From an uncultured Clostridia bacterium (lineage in GTDB: Bacteria > Bacillota > Clostridia > Oscillospirales > QAMX01), in contig CALWBW010000020.1 in NCBI GenBank assembly GCA_944376195.1, positions 1-41,579 on the forward strand: DNA of 41,579 bases. The letters run 5' to 3'. Below the pieces are notes generated by a model, which was not told the origin of the DNA, made no database searches, and saw only the letters and a list, made by a program, of their open reading frames with translations. Positions 1 to 8,380 of the stretch are shown here, piece by piece (the first letter of the stretch is position 1; every line of letters starts with the position of its first letter). The translations under genes were made by a program, and so were the position numbers.

Positions 1-186
1 CCGGAACAAACGTATTCGGAGCCTGACGTAAACGAAATTATTCGTTCTCATATTGCGTTTTCCGACTATGTAACCATGCGCCGCGAGTTAGTCGATTTTG
101 GCTTTCTCTCCCGCAGCGTTGACTGCCGGGAATATCGACGTACGGCAGAGCTTCCCACTGTAGAATCCATCCTGGAAACCCATTAG
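1..186 (+). CDS. C-terminal fragment of a DUF2087 protein (5' end outside window)
   Basis: The first 61 codons are open and end at a TAG at 184-186. The peptide contains YSEPDVNEIIR, then RRELVDFGFLSR, then CREYRR. This is the pattern I associate with the DUF2087 domain (Y-S-E-x-E-V-N ... R-R-E-L-V-D-x-G-x-L-x-R), a small domain of unknown function found alone or at the C-terminus of Firmicute transcriptional regulators. The start and any N-terminal DNA-binding domain lie upstream, so a regulatory role cannot be judged. The stop is 17 bases before obgE, so the two may be co-transcribed. The domain call is fairly secure; the function is unknown. Confidence 0.7.
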   Translation, partial: PEQTYSEPDVNEIIRSHIAFSDYVTMRRELVDFGFLSRSVDCREYRRTAELPTVESILETH

Positions 187-203
187 CTTTTAAGGAGTAA
201 CAA

Positions 204-1475
204 ATGTTTGTAGATCTTGTAAAAATCCGCGTTCAGGCCGGACGAGGCGGTGACGGCGCGGTTTCGTTCCATCGAGAAAAATATGTTGCGGCTGGTGGGC
301 CGGATGGCGGCGACGGAGGCCGTGGTGGAAATGTGGTTTTTCTCGCAGACAACCACATGTCGTCCCTGATGGATTTTCGATACACACGGAAATATGTCGC
401 GGGAAATGGTGAAAATGGTCGCGGTGCCCGCTGTTATGGAAAATCCGGAAAAGATGTAGTGGTAAAGGTCCCCCGCGGCACGTTGATTCGCGAAGCAAAA
501 AGCGGTGCGCTTATCAAAGACCTGTCTGATAACGAACCCTTTATTGTCGCGCATGGTGGGCGCGGCGGTTGGGGCAACAGTCATTTTGCCAATGCCCAGC
601 GACAGGTTCCCCGCTTTGCTCATCCAGGACAAGAAGGCGAAGCGTTCGAACTGATTTTGGAATTAAAGCTTTTGGCAGACGTTGGACTGATCGGATTCCC
701 CAATGTTGGGAAATCCACGTTGTTATCCGTTATTTCCGCTGCACGTCCTAAAATTGCAAATTATCATTTTACAACGCTGGTACCAAATCTGGGAGTGGTA
801 TCGGTCGATGAGACCACTTCGTTTGTTGCCGCAGATATTCCGGGACTGATTGAAGGTGCCGGGGAGGGCGCCGGTCTGGGCCACTATTTCCTTCGCCATG
901 TCGAACGCTGCCGTCTGCTTCTGCACCTGGTAGATGTGTCCTGTGTGGAAGGCCGCGACCCAATTGAAGATTTTGAAACTATTAACCGGGAACTCGCCGT
1001 TTACAGTGAAGCACTGTCCAAGCGTCCTCAGATTGTAGTAGCCAACAAAACCGACATGATCCAAGACGAGGAAGCTTTCCGGCGTTTCCGCGCGTACATT
1101 CAAGAATTGAATCTGCCGTATTTTGAAATTTCGGCGGCGACAACGGCCGGTGTGCGTGACGTGATTCGTGCCGCCGCGCAGAAGCTTTCGGAATTGCCGC
1201 CCGTGATTGTTTTCGAACCGGAGTATGTCCCGCCCATTGTGGAGGACGATACTTCCCGGGAAGTTGAAATTACCGTTGAAGACGGGGTATATTACGTCGA
1301 AGGCGCCTGGTTGGAGCGTTTGATCCAGAGCACCAATTTTACCGATTATGAATCCCGTATGTTTTTTGACAAAACACTACGCGAAGCAGGCGTTTATGAT
1401 AAGTTAGAAGAAATGGGAATTTCCGAAGGCGATACGGTGGACGTCGAAGGCTATCAGTTTGACTATGTAGTGTAG
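204..1475 (+). CDS. obgE: Obg-family GTPase ObgE/CgtA
   Basis: Essential-type GTPase that binds the large ribosomal subunit and links ribosome assembly to growth and stress signalling (family knowledge). The 423-residue product has the full three-domain layout. A glycine-rich Obg fold covers about residues 1-158 (GRGGDGAVSFHREK, GGPDGGDGGRGG). The G domain has the P-loop GFPNVGKST near residue 164, switch II DIPGLIEGA, and the guanine-specificity motif NKTD. A C-terminal OCT domain follows from about residue 340 and ends in VEGYQFDYV. The ATG follows TAAGGAG with normal spacing and the length is typical. The assignment is secure. Confidence 0.97.
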   Translation: MFVDLVKIRVQAGRGGDGAVSFHREKYVAAGGPDGGDGGRGGNVVFLADNHMSSLMDFRYTRKYVAGNGENGRGARCYGKSGKDVVVKVPRGTLIREAKSGALIKDLSDNEPFIVAHGGRGGWGNSHFANAQRQVPRFAHPGQEGEAFELILELKLLADVGLIGFPNVGKSTLLSVISAARPKIANYHFTTLVPNLGVVSVDETTSFVAADIPGLIEGAGEGAGLGHYFLRHVERCRLLLHLVDVSCVEGRDPIEDFETINRELAVYSEALSKRPQIVVANKTDMIQDEEAFRRFRAYIQELNLPYFEISAATTAGVRDVIRAAAQKLSELPPVIVFEPEYVPPIVEDDTSREVEITVEDGVYYVEGAWLERLIQSTNFTDYESRMFFDKTLREAGVYDKLEEMGISEGDTVDVEGYQFDYVV

Positions 1476-1637
1476 AAACGTGGTATTTTCCTATCTGTTT
1501 TAATGACATTTTCTGTTCTTGACAGAGTTGGTACGATTTTACCTTCCCAGTCGGGATGAGATTTCCGCCGCAGTTTCCAGCGGTGCTTTTTGCAAAGCTG
1601 CACGACCTTCCCGTGACCGCTTTTCCTGCTTGACAGT

Positions 1638-1677
1638 AAAAAAAGAGCTTGTCAGAATTCTGACAAGCTCTTTTTTT
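1638..1677. terminator. Bidirectional terminator between obgE and the cupin gene
   Basis: A perfect 40-base palindrome (seven A, AGAGCTTGTCAGAA-type arm, its mirror, seven T) lies between the convergent obgE (+) and cupin (-) genes. It gives a stable hairpin with a U-tract on either strand, so it probably ends both transcripts. The 160 bases between obgE and this hairpin show no gene or other signal. Confidence 0.9.
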
Positions 1678-2020
1678 ACTTAATTACCAACGCAAATAAT
1701 TTTACCGGTTCTTCTTCCTCATTTGCGATTGCATGGAATGCGCCGCCGCCGGTATAAATCACATCACCGGCCGAAACCGTAGAAATTTCACCGTTATCGT
1801 CTACCACAGCTTTTCCCTGGGTGATGATATAAATTTCTGCGTCCGGGCCGTGGGGATGACGTCCAATCGAACAACCCTTCTCCAACGTCACCTCAGAAGT
1901 GACACGCATCTTCCCCAGCGTTTCTTCTTCCCGCAACAAATCAAGAAACTGCACCTTTCCCTCACCGTCGCGAACATGCTCCACAACACGGGTCTGCATT
2001 TCATTTCTGCGCTTAATCAT
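1676..2020 (-). CDS. Small cupin-domain protein
   Basis: A 114-residue single-domain cupin. The beta-barrel carries the two cupin motifs: G-x(3)-G-x-H-x-H-x(4)-E as GCSIGRHPHGPDAEIYII with a following glycine, and the second histidine motif in GDVIYTGGGAFHAI. These residues normally bind a divalent metal; the substrate cannot be told from sequence. I chose the ATG at 2018-2020, which overlaps the stop region of the upstream CD1247-like gene and is preceded by AGAGGA; an ATG seven codons later is possible but less well placed. The overlap implies translational coupling within the block efp, CD1247-like, cupin. The 3' end runs into the shared palindromic terminator. Confidence 0.8.
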   Translation of the reverse strand: MIKRRNEMQTRVVEHVRDGEGKVQFLDLLREEETLGKMRVTSEVTLEKGCSIGRHPHGPDAEIYIITQGKAVVDDNGEISTVSAGDVIYTGGGAFHAIANEEEEPVKLFALVIK

Positions 2021-2453
2021 CTTTTTCGTCCTCTTCGTCGTCGCAGTGTTCGCATCCGCAGTCACAATCACAGTCACAGGCAGGATGGAACTCCATCACA
2101 CGTCCACATTTGGGACATTCCAGCGAACCGTCTTCCAGAATATCGCCGTCAATATACAATTCCTCGCCGCAACCGGGGCACTTCACTTCAAAAAAGTCAT
2201 CATCGTCATCCTCATCGTCTTCATCATCCTCATCCTCATAGAAGTCGTCTTCCAAAGAGGTAAGGTCCTCGTCGATTCCGTCGATTTGATCCCCGATATC
2301 AATGATGTCGTCCTCGATATCCAACATATCATGCACAATATCATCCAAAACATCGGCCATTGCATTTAAAACTTTGGTTTCCTTTTTTTCAGGATCTAAC
2401 TCAAGACCTGCCATCAGGCCTTTCAGATACGCTACTTTTTCCTGAGAAGTCAT
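2013..2453 (-). CDS. CD1247-like protein with zinc-ribbon-like and Cys-rich acidic tail
   Basis: A 146-residue protein. The N-terminus (MTSQEKVAYLKGLMAGLEL) is the domain named after Clostridioides difficile CD1247 and seen in many Clostridia; it has no established function. Then come a predicted helical acidic segment, an uninterrupted Asp/Glu-rich stretch (around residues 76-87), a CxxC...CxxC pair (CPGCGEEL and CPKCGRV) typical of a rubredoxin-like zinc ribbon, and a tail of alternating Cys and Asp ending in acidic residues. The ATG at 2451-2453 follows GAGGAG at ideal spacing; the longer open frame upstream would lack a site. It lies 20 bases from efp and overlaps the cupin start, so it is probably one transcript with both. 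Confidence 0.8.
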   Translation of the reverse strand: MTSQEKVAYLKGLMAGLELDPEKKETKVLNAMADVLDDIVHDMLDIEDDIIDIGDQIDGIDEDLTSLEDDFYEDEDDEDDEDDDDDFFEVKCPGCGEELYIDGDILEDGSLECPKCGRVMEFHPACDCDCDCGCEHCDDEEDEKDD

Positions 2454-2473
2454 GCTTTTTCTCCTCGCTTCCA

Positions 2474-3031
2474 TCAGGCGCGGCTCAAGTACTCGCCGAC
2501 GCGCGTGTCAATTTTAATTTTATCACCGATATTGATAAAAAGCGGCACCTTGATTTCCGCACCCGTCTCCAACGTTGCGGGTTTCATCGTATTTGTCGCA
2601 GTATCACCACGGACGCCAGGTTCCGTGGCCGTCACTTCTAGCTCCACAAACGTAGGCGGTTCTACAGCAAAGACACTTCCTTTATAGGAAAGAATTTTGA
2701 CCATCATTTCTTCTTTCACAAATTTCAGGCTGTCACCCAAGACATGTCCATCAATCGGCAACTGCTCAAAGGTCTCCATATCCATGAAATAGTAAAGATC
2801 GCCGTCTGCATAAAGATACTGCATTTCACGACGCTCAACATATGCGTTTTCAAATTTGTCCGTCGGGCTGAAGGTACGTTCCGTAACGGCGCCGGTTATC
2901 ACATTTTTAATCTTCGTACGAACAAAGGCTGCGCCCTTACCCGGTTTGACATGCTGAAACTCTACAACCTGGCAAACCTGTCCATCCATTTCAAAGGTAA
3001 CACCGTTGCGAAAATCGCCGGCAGTAATCAT
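2474..3031 (-). CDS. efp: Translation elongation factor P
   Basis: EF-P binds ribosomes stalled on polyproline and helps peptide-bond formation. The 185-residue product has the expected length and three beta-barrel domains. It starts [17 protein letters not shown], has the loop [14 protein letters not shown] whose lysine is the usual modification site, and ends with the family pattern [17 protein letters not shown] chose the ATG at 3029-3031 because GGAGG sits just upstream and the protein then aligns with the family start; the longer open frame runs into the promoter. No EpmA/EpmB or YmfI-type modification gene is in the window. The assignment is secure. Confidence 0.97.
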   Translation of the reverse strand: MITAGDFRNGVTFEMDGQVCQVVEFQHVKPGKGAAFVRTKIKNVITGAVTERTFSPTDKFENAYVERREMQYLYADGDLYYFMDMETFEQLPIDGHVLGDSLKFVKEEMMVKILSYKGSVFAVEPPTFVELEVTATEPGVRGDTATNTMKPATLETGAEIKVPLFINIGDKIKIDTRVGEYLSRA

Positions 3032-3074
3032 AGAAAAACCTCCATCAATATATAAATTGCTCATAGCTAGTATT

Positions 3075-3103
3075 ATTATACGACGAAACAAGGTGTTTGG
3101 CAA
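3075..3103 (-). promoter_or_regulatory. Sigma-A-type promoter of the efp block
   Basis: On the minus strand, TTGCCA (3098-3103) and a perfect TATAAT (3075-3080) are separated by 17 bases. This puts the start site about 37 bases before the efp ATG. Confidence 0.75.
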
Positions 3104-3278
3104 GTATTATCTAAAAAATTATGAGTTTTCTCCAACATGTGTCTTCTTTTCTAACAAACCATGCAAATAAAACATATATGTTGCCCTAATCCAAAAGCAT
3201 TTTTCTTTCTTATAAAAATCATAATATTTTTCGATTTTAACAAAAAAATTGATAAAAACTTCGAAAATAAATTTTTTG

Positions 3279-3307
3279 TTGACATTACGTTAATTTTTAT
3301 ATAATAT
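3279..3307 (+). promoter_or_regulatory. Sigma-A-type promoter of the solute-binding lipoprotein gene
   Basis: A perfect TTGACA (3279-3284), a 17-base spacer and TAATAT (3302-3307) in a very AT-rich stretch. The 327-base gap between efp and this gene otherwise holds only the efp promoter and AT-rich DNA. Confidence 0.8.
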
Positions 3308-3358
3308 ATATTTAAAAGACCGACCATAAACCGGTTATATTTTGAAAGGAGACGAAAA

Positions 3359-5278
3359 ATGATGAAGAAATTCTTAGCTCTGCTTCTCGCGTTGCTCATG
3401 TTGCTGGCGCTTTTCAGTGCCTGTGCTACTGAGCCGGACGATGCGTCTGAAGGAAACACTGCCGATGTGGATTCCGCCGGAGATAATGACGCCGATACGG
3501 GCAACGAAGCAGAAAATCAGACAGATGATGAGGACACCTCAAATGAAGACGGTCCTGTCGAAGTTGATCCATTGCAGTTAGAGTATATGGGCCGTGAATC
3601 CCACCAGTGGACCTATACTTATGAAGAGGCAAAACAGCAGAATTTTGAGACGCTTGCCTATTATGAAGAATTACTGCTGGACAAACATAATCTGGTCGTC
3701 ACTATTTCGCCTATTGATAACGAGGCCTATCAGACAACACTTTCTGGCTACCTGGCGGCGAATACTTTGCCGGACACCTTCATCTCTCAGAGCATGATGG
3801 AAGACGCTTTGCTTGTGAACACCATGTTGGATGGGCGTTTTGCCGACATTGATGATATCGTCGCTTGTTCTCCGGACGGGACTTTTGCTTCCCTGATTGC
3901 AGATGGCGGAAAAATGAGTTATCTGAAAGCCTGGTCTACGGCCCCTGATAATCATTGGTATATGGTGAAAAACACCGACAATGGTGCCGTGGGTCTGGAT
4001 ATGGATAACGATGAAATTGATTATCTCGTAGAATTCGGTATGTCCAACTGGTATGACGTCTGTATTCGTCGTGACTGGTTAGATAAGCTTAGCCTGGAAA
4101 TGCCCACTACCGTTGATGAGTTCAAAGAAGCGCTGATTGCCTTCCAGACGAACGATGTCAATGAAAACGGCGCTGCAGATGAGCGTGCATTCCTCGGCTT
4201 CGGAATCAACAATGAAGGCAACGGTATAGGTACTGTTTTCTCCAACGGTGTTGCCGGATGGTTTGGTCTCCATCGTGATAACTTCGTCATGGATACGCAG
4301 GATGGACGTGTAGTATCTGCAATTGAAGATCCGGGTTATGTTGCTTATGTTAATTATGCCCATGAGCTGTACAGCAATAAGGTTGCTTTGATTGGCGAAG
4401 GCATGGCATATCAGCATGCAGTTAATGCAGCCGGTAACTACTGTTCTGCGCATCCGCAGTATCCGAACACCATGATGACTGTATCGACCGGTGATCCGGA
4501 CAGTGAATATGAACCGATGCCCATTATTCAGGCAATTGAAGGCGTAAAGCCGCACCTTCTTGGTCAGGCAACGGTTTCCTCTGCCCGTGCTATTTCCTTC
4601 AGCCCCGAATGTGACTATAACGCCGCAGCAGAATGGCTGAACTGGATCTTCGGGGAAGACCTGTTTATGCTCTGGCAGTATGGTATTGAAGGCATGGCTT
4701 GGGAATGGAACGATGACGGTACGATCTTCCGCTACAGAGTCGGCGAAGAATTGACGGAGGAAGAAGAAGAGCGGTATGGCGACATGTGGTGCTATGCGCC
4801 GTGGTGCCTGTTCCCGCAGTTCAATACCGCGATTTACGATGTCACCGCCGCTACCTATACTTCTATTGACGAAGCCCTTGAAGCTGGCGAACCGTACCGC
4901 AGTGGTATGACTACCTTCGAGGAATGGAAGCAGCAAAACTCCATCTATAATTGGCGTGAAATTTCCCCGCAGGAGCGCTTGATGAATATGATGAATGAGT
5001 TTGGCACCGACAATATTTTGTACGACATCACTGTAAACTTTGAAACGCTCGCCACAGAAGATGAGGCCAAGATTCTTGATACGTACAAATCAGACCTGAT
5101 CCTCTATCTGAACGAGTTGACAACCAGCCATATTACCGGCCAGAAGTCAACAGATACACTCGAGGAAGATCTGCAATACGCTTATGACAATCTTGGCATG
5201 CAGGAGTACACGGATGTCATTCAAGCCAGAATTGACCGTTATCTGGTCACTTTGGGCCGTGAACCGATTTTGGGTTAA
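3359..5278 (+). CDS. Extracellular solute-binding lipoprotein (orphan ABC-type receptor)
   Basis: A 639-residue secreted lipoprotein. The signal peptide is MMKKFLALLLALLMLLALF with lipobox FSAC (Cys22), followed by an Asp/Glu/Asn-rich linker to about residue 65. The body resembles the large family-1-type solute-binding proteins that pair with sugar or oligosaccharide ABC permeases in Clostridia and Paenibacilli. A segment near residue 265 (NDVNENGAADERAF) fits the D-x-N-x-N-G calcium-loop insertion common in that group. The ATG follows AAAGGAG at good spacing. No permease or ATPase gene is adjacent, and the gene has its own promoter and terminator, so it probably serves a transporter encoded elsewhere. 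The ligand cannot be told from sequence. Confidence 0.8.
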   Translation: MMKKFLALLLALLMLLALFSACATEPDDASEGNTADVDSAGDNDADTGNEAENQTDDEDTSNEDGPVEVDPLQLEYMGRESHQWTYTYEEAKQQNFETLAYYEELLLDKHNLVVTISPIDNEAYQTTLSGYLAANTLPDTFISQSMMEDALLVNTMLDGRFADIDDIVACSPDGTFASLIADGGKMSYLKAWSTAPDNHWYMVKNTDNGAVGLDMDNDEIDYLVEFGMSNWYDVCIRRDWLDKLSLEMPTTVDEFKEALIAFQTNDVNENGAADERAFLGFGINNEGNGIGTVFSNGVAGWFGLHRDNFVMDTQDGRVVSAIEDPGYVAYVNYAHELYSNKVALIGEGMAYQHAVNAAGNYCSAHPQYPNTMMTVSTGDPDSEYEPMPIIQAIEGVKPHLLGQATVSSARAISFSPECDYNAAAEWLNWIFGEDLFMLWQYGIEGMAWEWNDDGTIFRYRVGEELTEEEEERYGDMWCYAPWCLFPQFNTAIYDVTAATYTSIDEALEAGEPYRSGMTTFEEWKQQNSIYNWREISPQERLMNMMNEFGTDNILYDITVNFETLATEDEAKILDTYKSDLILYLNELTTSHITGQKSTDTLEEDLQYAYDNLGMQEYTDVIQARIDRYLVTLGREPILG

Positions 5279-5329
5279 TTTCACTCCTACGACTCATTTT
5301 TGTCCCCCGTTGCGTGTATACGCATGTCG

Positions 5330-5365
5330 TCCCCGCAGGTAACGCCTGCGGGGGCTTTTTTTTCT
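5330..5365 (+). terminator. Rho-independent terminator after the solute-binding protein gene
   Basis: A GC-rich hairpin with arms CCCCGCAGG and CCTGCGGGG around a TAACG loop is followed by a run of eight T. Confidence 0.92.
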
Positions 5366-5468
5366 TTCCTTCTTTATAAAAATCAGCGTGCATCACAAAA
5401 AGCCCAGAACGTTCTATAATGAGAGTGTTCAAAAACAGCACATCCCGTGTAGGAGGAAAGATGCTTCT

Positions 5469-6392
5469 ATGGTATATCAAACAATTCTAGAAGGGATCGG
5501 GCGTACACCTGTTGTGGAGCTTCAACGCATGGCTCCTGCAGACGGCGCCCGTATTCTTGTTAAGTACGAGGGACTGAACGTAGGCGGGTCCATCAAAACA
5601 CGTACTGCTTATTATATGATTTTAGAAGCGGAGAGGCAGGGATTAATTGGTCCAGGCTCCACGATTGTGGAACCGACAAGCGGTAATCAGGGAATTGGTC
5701 TGGCACTCGTCGGTGCGGTGCGTGGATATCGGACCATCATCATTATGCCGGATAGCGTCAGTTTGGAACGGCGAAAACTGGTAGAGCACTATGGGGCGGA
5801 AGTTGTTCTTGTGCATGACGATGGCAATATCGGGGATTGTATTCAGCACTGTCTGGATATGGCATTGACCATGCAGCAACGTGATCCTACCGTTTTTGTG
5901 CCGCAGCAGTTCTCTAATCCAGCCAATCCACTTGCACACCGGTATCATACCGCTTTAGAATTGATGGAGCAGATTGCAGCTCCCATAGACGGATTCTGTT
6001 CCGGTATCGGCACAGGAGGAACCATTACCGGCATTGGAGAAGTGTTAAGGGCGCAAAATCCAAACATTCAAATTTGGGCTGTGGAACCGGAAAATGCAGC
6101 CATACTTGCCGGAGGCACTATCGGAACGCATTTGCAAATGGGAATTGGCGACGGTCTGATCCCTGAGAATCTAAATGTGCAAATCTATGACAACGTGTAT
6201 ACTGTCGCAGACGATGTAGCAATTCAGACGGCTAAGGATTTGGCTCGTTTAGAGGGCCTAATGTGTGGCATTTCATCGGGTACCAATGTTGCGGCCGCCA
6301 TTGCGCTGGCTAAGGAACTCGGCCCGGGAAAAACGGTCGTCACCATTCTTCCCGATACCGCCGAGCGGTATTTTTCAACACCCCTTTTTTAA
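5469..6392 (+). CDS. cysK: Cysteine synthase (O-acetylserine sulfhydrylase type)
   Basis: PLP enzyme of the cysteine synthase/cystathionine beta-synthase family, making cysteine from O-acetylserine and sulfide. The 307-residue product has the PLP-lysine loop GGSIKTRTA, the substrate loop TSGNQG, the phosphate-binding GTGGTITG, and the end motif LPDTAERYFSTPLF. The substrate loop is normally TSGNTG, so the Gln is a local variant. The ATG at 5469 gives the family N-terminus but sits 12 bases from AGGAGG (5451-5456). A competing out-of-frame ATG at 5461 opens only nine codons. A TATAAT at 5415-5420 may be the -10 box; no good -35 is visible. The gene is flanked by terminators and is probably monocistronic. 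A cystathionine-type activity cannot be excluded. Confidence 0.87.
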   Translation: MVYQTILEGIGRTPVVELQRMAPADGARILVKYEGLNVGGSIKTRTAYYMILEAERQGLIGPGSTIVEPTSGNQGIGLALVGAVRGYRTIIIMPDSVSLERRKLVEHYGAEVVLVHDDGNIGDCIQHCLDMALTMQQRDPTVFVPQQFSNPANPLAHRYHTALELMEQIAAPIDGFCSGIGTGGTITGIGEVLRAQNPNIQIWAVEPENAAILAGGTIGTHLQMGIGDGLIPENLNVQIYDNVYTVADDVAIQTAKDLARLEGLMCGISSGTNVAAAIALAKELGPGKTVVTILPDTAERYFSTPLF

Positions 6393-6413
6393 TTTTGTCA
6401 CATAAATTTTTTT

Positions 6414-6454
6414 ACCGAAACCGTCTGTTTTCTACGGTTTCGGTTATTTTTTTA
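6414..6454 (+). terminator. Rho-independent terminator after cysK
   Basis: An 11-bp stem, ACCGAAACCGT paired with ACGGTTTCGGT, is followed by TTA and a T-run. Confidence 0.9.
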
Positions 6455-6563
6455 GCAATGGTTTACAAAACCTTGATGAAATCCTCACAAATCCGCTTCA
6501 TTTTGCGTCATAGGACGCTGTATAATAGCCTTTGTGAACAGTACGATAGGAGGATAGATCTCA

Positions 6564-7514
6564 TTGATAGAAGTACAAAATCTCACCAAACGATACGGCG
6601 CCACGATTGCCGTAGACCACCTTACAATGACTATAGAAGATCATCACATTTATGGTTTTCTAGGTCCCAATGGTGCCGGGAAAACCACCACGCTTCATAT
6701 GATAACCGGCTGCCTTGCAGCCGATTCCGGCAATGTGAAAATTGACGGTTATGACATCCTGCGCGCTCCGCTTCAGGCGAAAAGCCGTATCGGTTATCTG
6801 CCAGAGCAACCGCCCCTATATGACGACATGACACCGGAAGAATTTCTCCGTTTTGTAGGGGAAGCAAAAGGACTGCGCGGGAAAAAGCTTCGAACAGCTG
6901 TCGATTCCGTGATGGAACGAACATCCATCGCCGATATGCGGCGCAGGTTGATTCGAAACCTTTCCAAAGGCTACCGGCAGCGCGTTGGCATTGCACAGGC
7001 GATTTTGGGAGACCCGGCCACTGTTATTTTGGATGAACCTACGGTCGGTCTGGATCCTTTGCAGGTTACCGAAATGCGTACTCTAATTCGGGAACTTGCG
7101 CAATCTCACACCGTCGTTTTTTCCAGCCATATTCTTTCGGAAGTCTCAGCCCTCTGCGACCGCGTCTTGATTCTGGCACAAGGCCATCTATTGGCTGAGG
7201 ACACCCCAGAACATCTCTCCGCACATATGCCGGGTCTGCACCGTCTCATCGTCACAGTCCGCGGAGAACCAGACGCTGCGGTTTCCCGATTACGGCAACT
7301 TCCGGATACGACAGTTGTAATTCTTTCAAGCACCGGAACGGAAACACAAATTCAGCTGGAATCTGCCTCTGATAGGAGGGAGTCAGTCTCTGCGGCGTTG
7401 GCTGCCGCCGGTATTCCCCTGCTTGGCATGACTTTGGAAACCGCGACACTGGAAGATGTGTTCCTGGATTTGACCCGGAGTGAGACATCCGAGGAATTCA
7501 AAGAGGAGGTTTGA
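6564..7514 (+). CDS. ABC transporter ATP-binding protein (GldA/CcmA-like, first gene of a Gld-type trio)
   Basis: Cytoplasmic ATPase of an ABC-2 type transporter. The 316-residue product has Walker A GPNGAGKTT near residue 36, the Q-loop region YLPEQPPLYDDMT, signature LSKGYRQRVG, Walker B VILDEPTVGLD and the switch His in VVFSSHILSE. The C-terminal ~80 residues form the accessory domain typical of the GldA/NatA group. Translation appears to start at TTG (6564-6566), ten bases after AGGAGG; no ATG fits. A TATAAT lies at 6521-6526, without a convincing -35. It is followed two bases after its stop by the permease gene, so the three genes form an operon. The substrate is unknown; it is not evidence of gliding. 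Confidence 0.88.
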   Translation: MIEVQNLTKRYGATIAVDHLTMTIEDHHIYGFLGPNGAGKTTTLHMITGCLAADSGNVKIDGYDILRAPLQAKSRIGYLPEQPPLYDDMTPEEFLRFVGEAKGLRGKKLRTAVDSVMERTSIADMRRRLIRNLSKGYRQRVGIAQAILGDPATVILDEPTVGLDPLQVTEMRTLIRELAQSHTVVFSSHILSEVSALCDRVLILAQGHLLAEDTPEHLSAHMPGLHRLIVTVRGEPDAAVSRLRQLPDTTVVILSSTGTETQIQLESASDRRESVSAALAAAGIPLLGMTLETATLEDVFLDLTRSETSEEFKEEV

Positions 7515-7516
7515 CC

Positions 7517-8380
7517 ATGCGGGCAATTTATAAACGGGAACTGCGTTCCTATTTTACCGGATTTACCGGTTATCTGTTCCTGGCATTGATGCTGCTTTTT
7601 GCCGGTATTTATGTTTCCATTATCAATCTTACAAACGCCTACCCCACTTTTGAATTCACCTTATATAATATGGATTATGTCTACCTAATCATCCTCCCCA
7701 TCCTCACCATGCGGGTATTTGCAGAGGATCGTCGAAGGCACACATCAGAATTGCTTTATTCCATGCCGTTGCGTCTCTCTTCCATCGTTCTCGGTAAATA
7801 TTTTGCGCTCGTGACGGTACTTGCGATCCCGTGCATCGTATTCTGCTGCTTTCCCGCGATTTTTTCACTCTACGGAACTGTTAATCTTATGACTTCCTAT
7901 AGTTCCATTTTTGCCTTTTTCCTGATGGGCGCGGCACTTCTTGCCGTCGGCATGTTTCTCTCTTCCCTGACGGAAAGCCAAGTAGTTGCGGCCGTTTTAA
8001 GCTTTGGAGCAGTTCTTCTTTCCTATTTAATGGCAAGCCTCACAGCTTATATTCCCGCTTCCGCTTATCATTCGCTCTTTTATTTTGTTATCGTCATCCT
8101 TCTCTGCGCAGTTATCATCCGATTTTTAACGAAGAGTACTTTTTTTGCCGCTTGCTGCGCGATTGTGGCGGAATTGCTTTTGACCATTCTCTATATTTGC
8201 AAAGCTTCCCTTTTTGAAGGATTATTTGCAAAATTTCTCTCCGCGCTTTCTGTTTTTTCCCGTTATGAAAACTTTATGGCCGGCCTTTTTGATTTTGCCG
8301 GCCTCGTGTACTATTTTACGATCATTGTCCTTTTCCTGCTTTTCAGTGTATTTTCCCTTGAAAGAAGGAGGTGGTGTTAA
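7517..8380 (+). CDS. ABC-2 type permease (GldF-like)
   Basis: A 287-residue integral membrane protein with about six hydrophobic segments: one near residue 20-40, then four in the middle, then a C-terminal helix ending in SLERRRWC. The sequence MRAIYKRELRSYFTGFTGYLF and the EDRRRHTSELLYSMPL segment after the second helix are typical of the GldF/ABC-2 permease group, where the permease pairs with the preceding ATPase. The ATG at 7517 is 7 bases from AGGAGG; an upstream in-frame TTG is too close to that site. It abuts the auxiliary gene, so all three are translated from one message. Confidence 0.82.
   Translation: MRAIYKRELRSYFTGFTGYLFLALMLLFAGIYVSIINLTNAYPTFEFTLYNMDYVYLIILPILTMRVFAEDRRRHTSELLYSMPLRLSSIVLGKYFALVTVLAIPCIVFCCFPAIFSLYGTVNLMTSYSSIFAFFLMGAALLAVGMFLSSLTESQVVAAVLSFGAVLLSYLMASLTAYIPASAYHSLFYFVIVILLCAVIIRFLTKSTFFAACCAIVAELLLTILYICKASLFEGLFAKFLSALSVFSRYENFMAGLFDFAGLVYYFTIIVLFLLFSVFSLERRRWC

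Noticed and set aside
2185-2260. Low-complexity repeat of CATC/CTCAT units
   Set aside because: It simply encodes the Asp/Glu run of the CD1247-like protein; not an independent repeat.
4079-4936. 285-codon frame on the minus strand
   Set aside because: It lies antisense inside the solute-binding lipoprotein gene, has no ribosome site, and its product has no recognisable domain.
6395-6745. 116-codon plus-strand frame before the ABC ATPase
   Set aside because: It crosses the cysK terminator and overlaps the ATPase in another frame; codon content is not protein-like.
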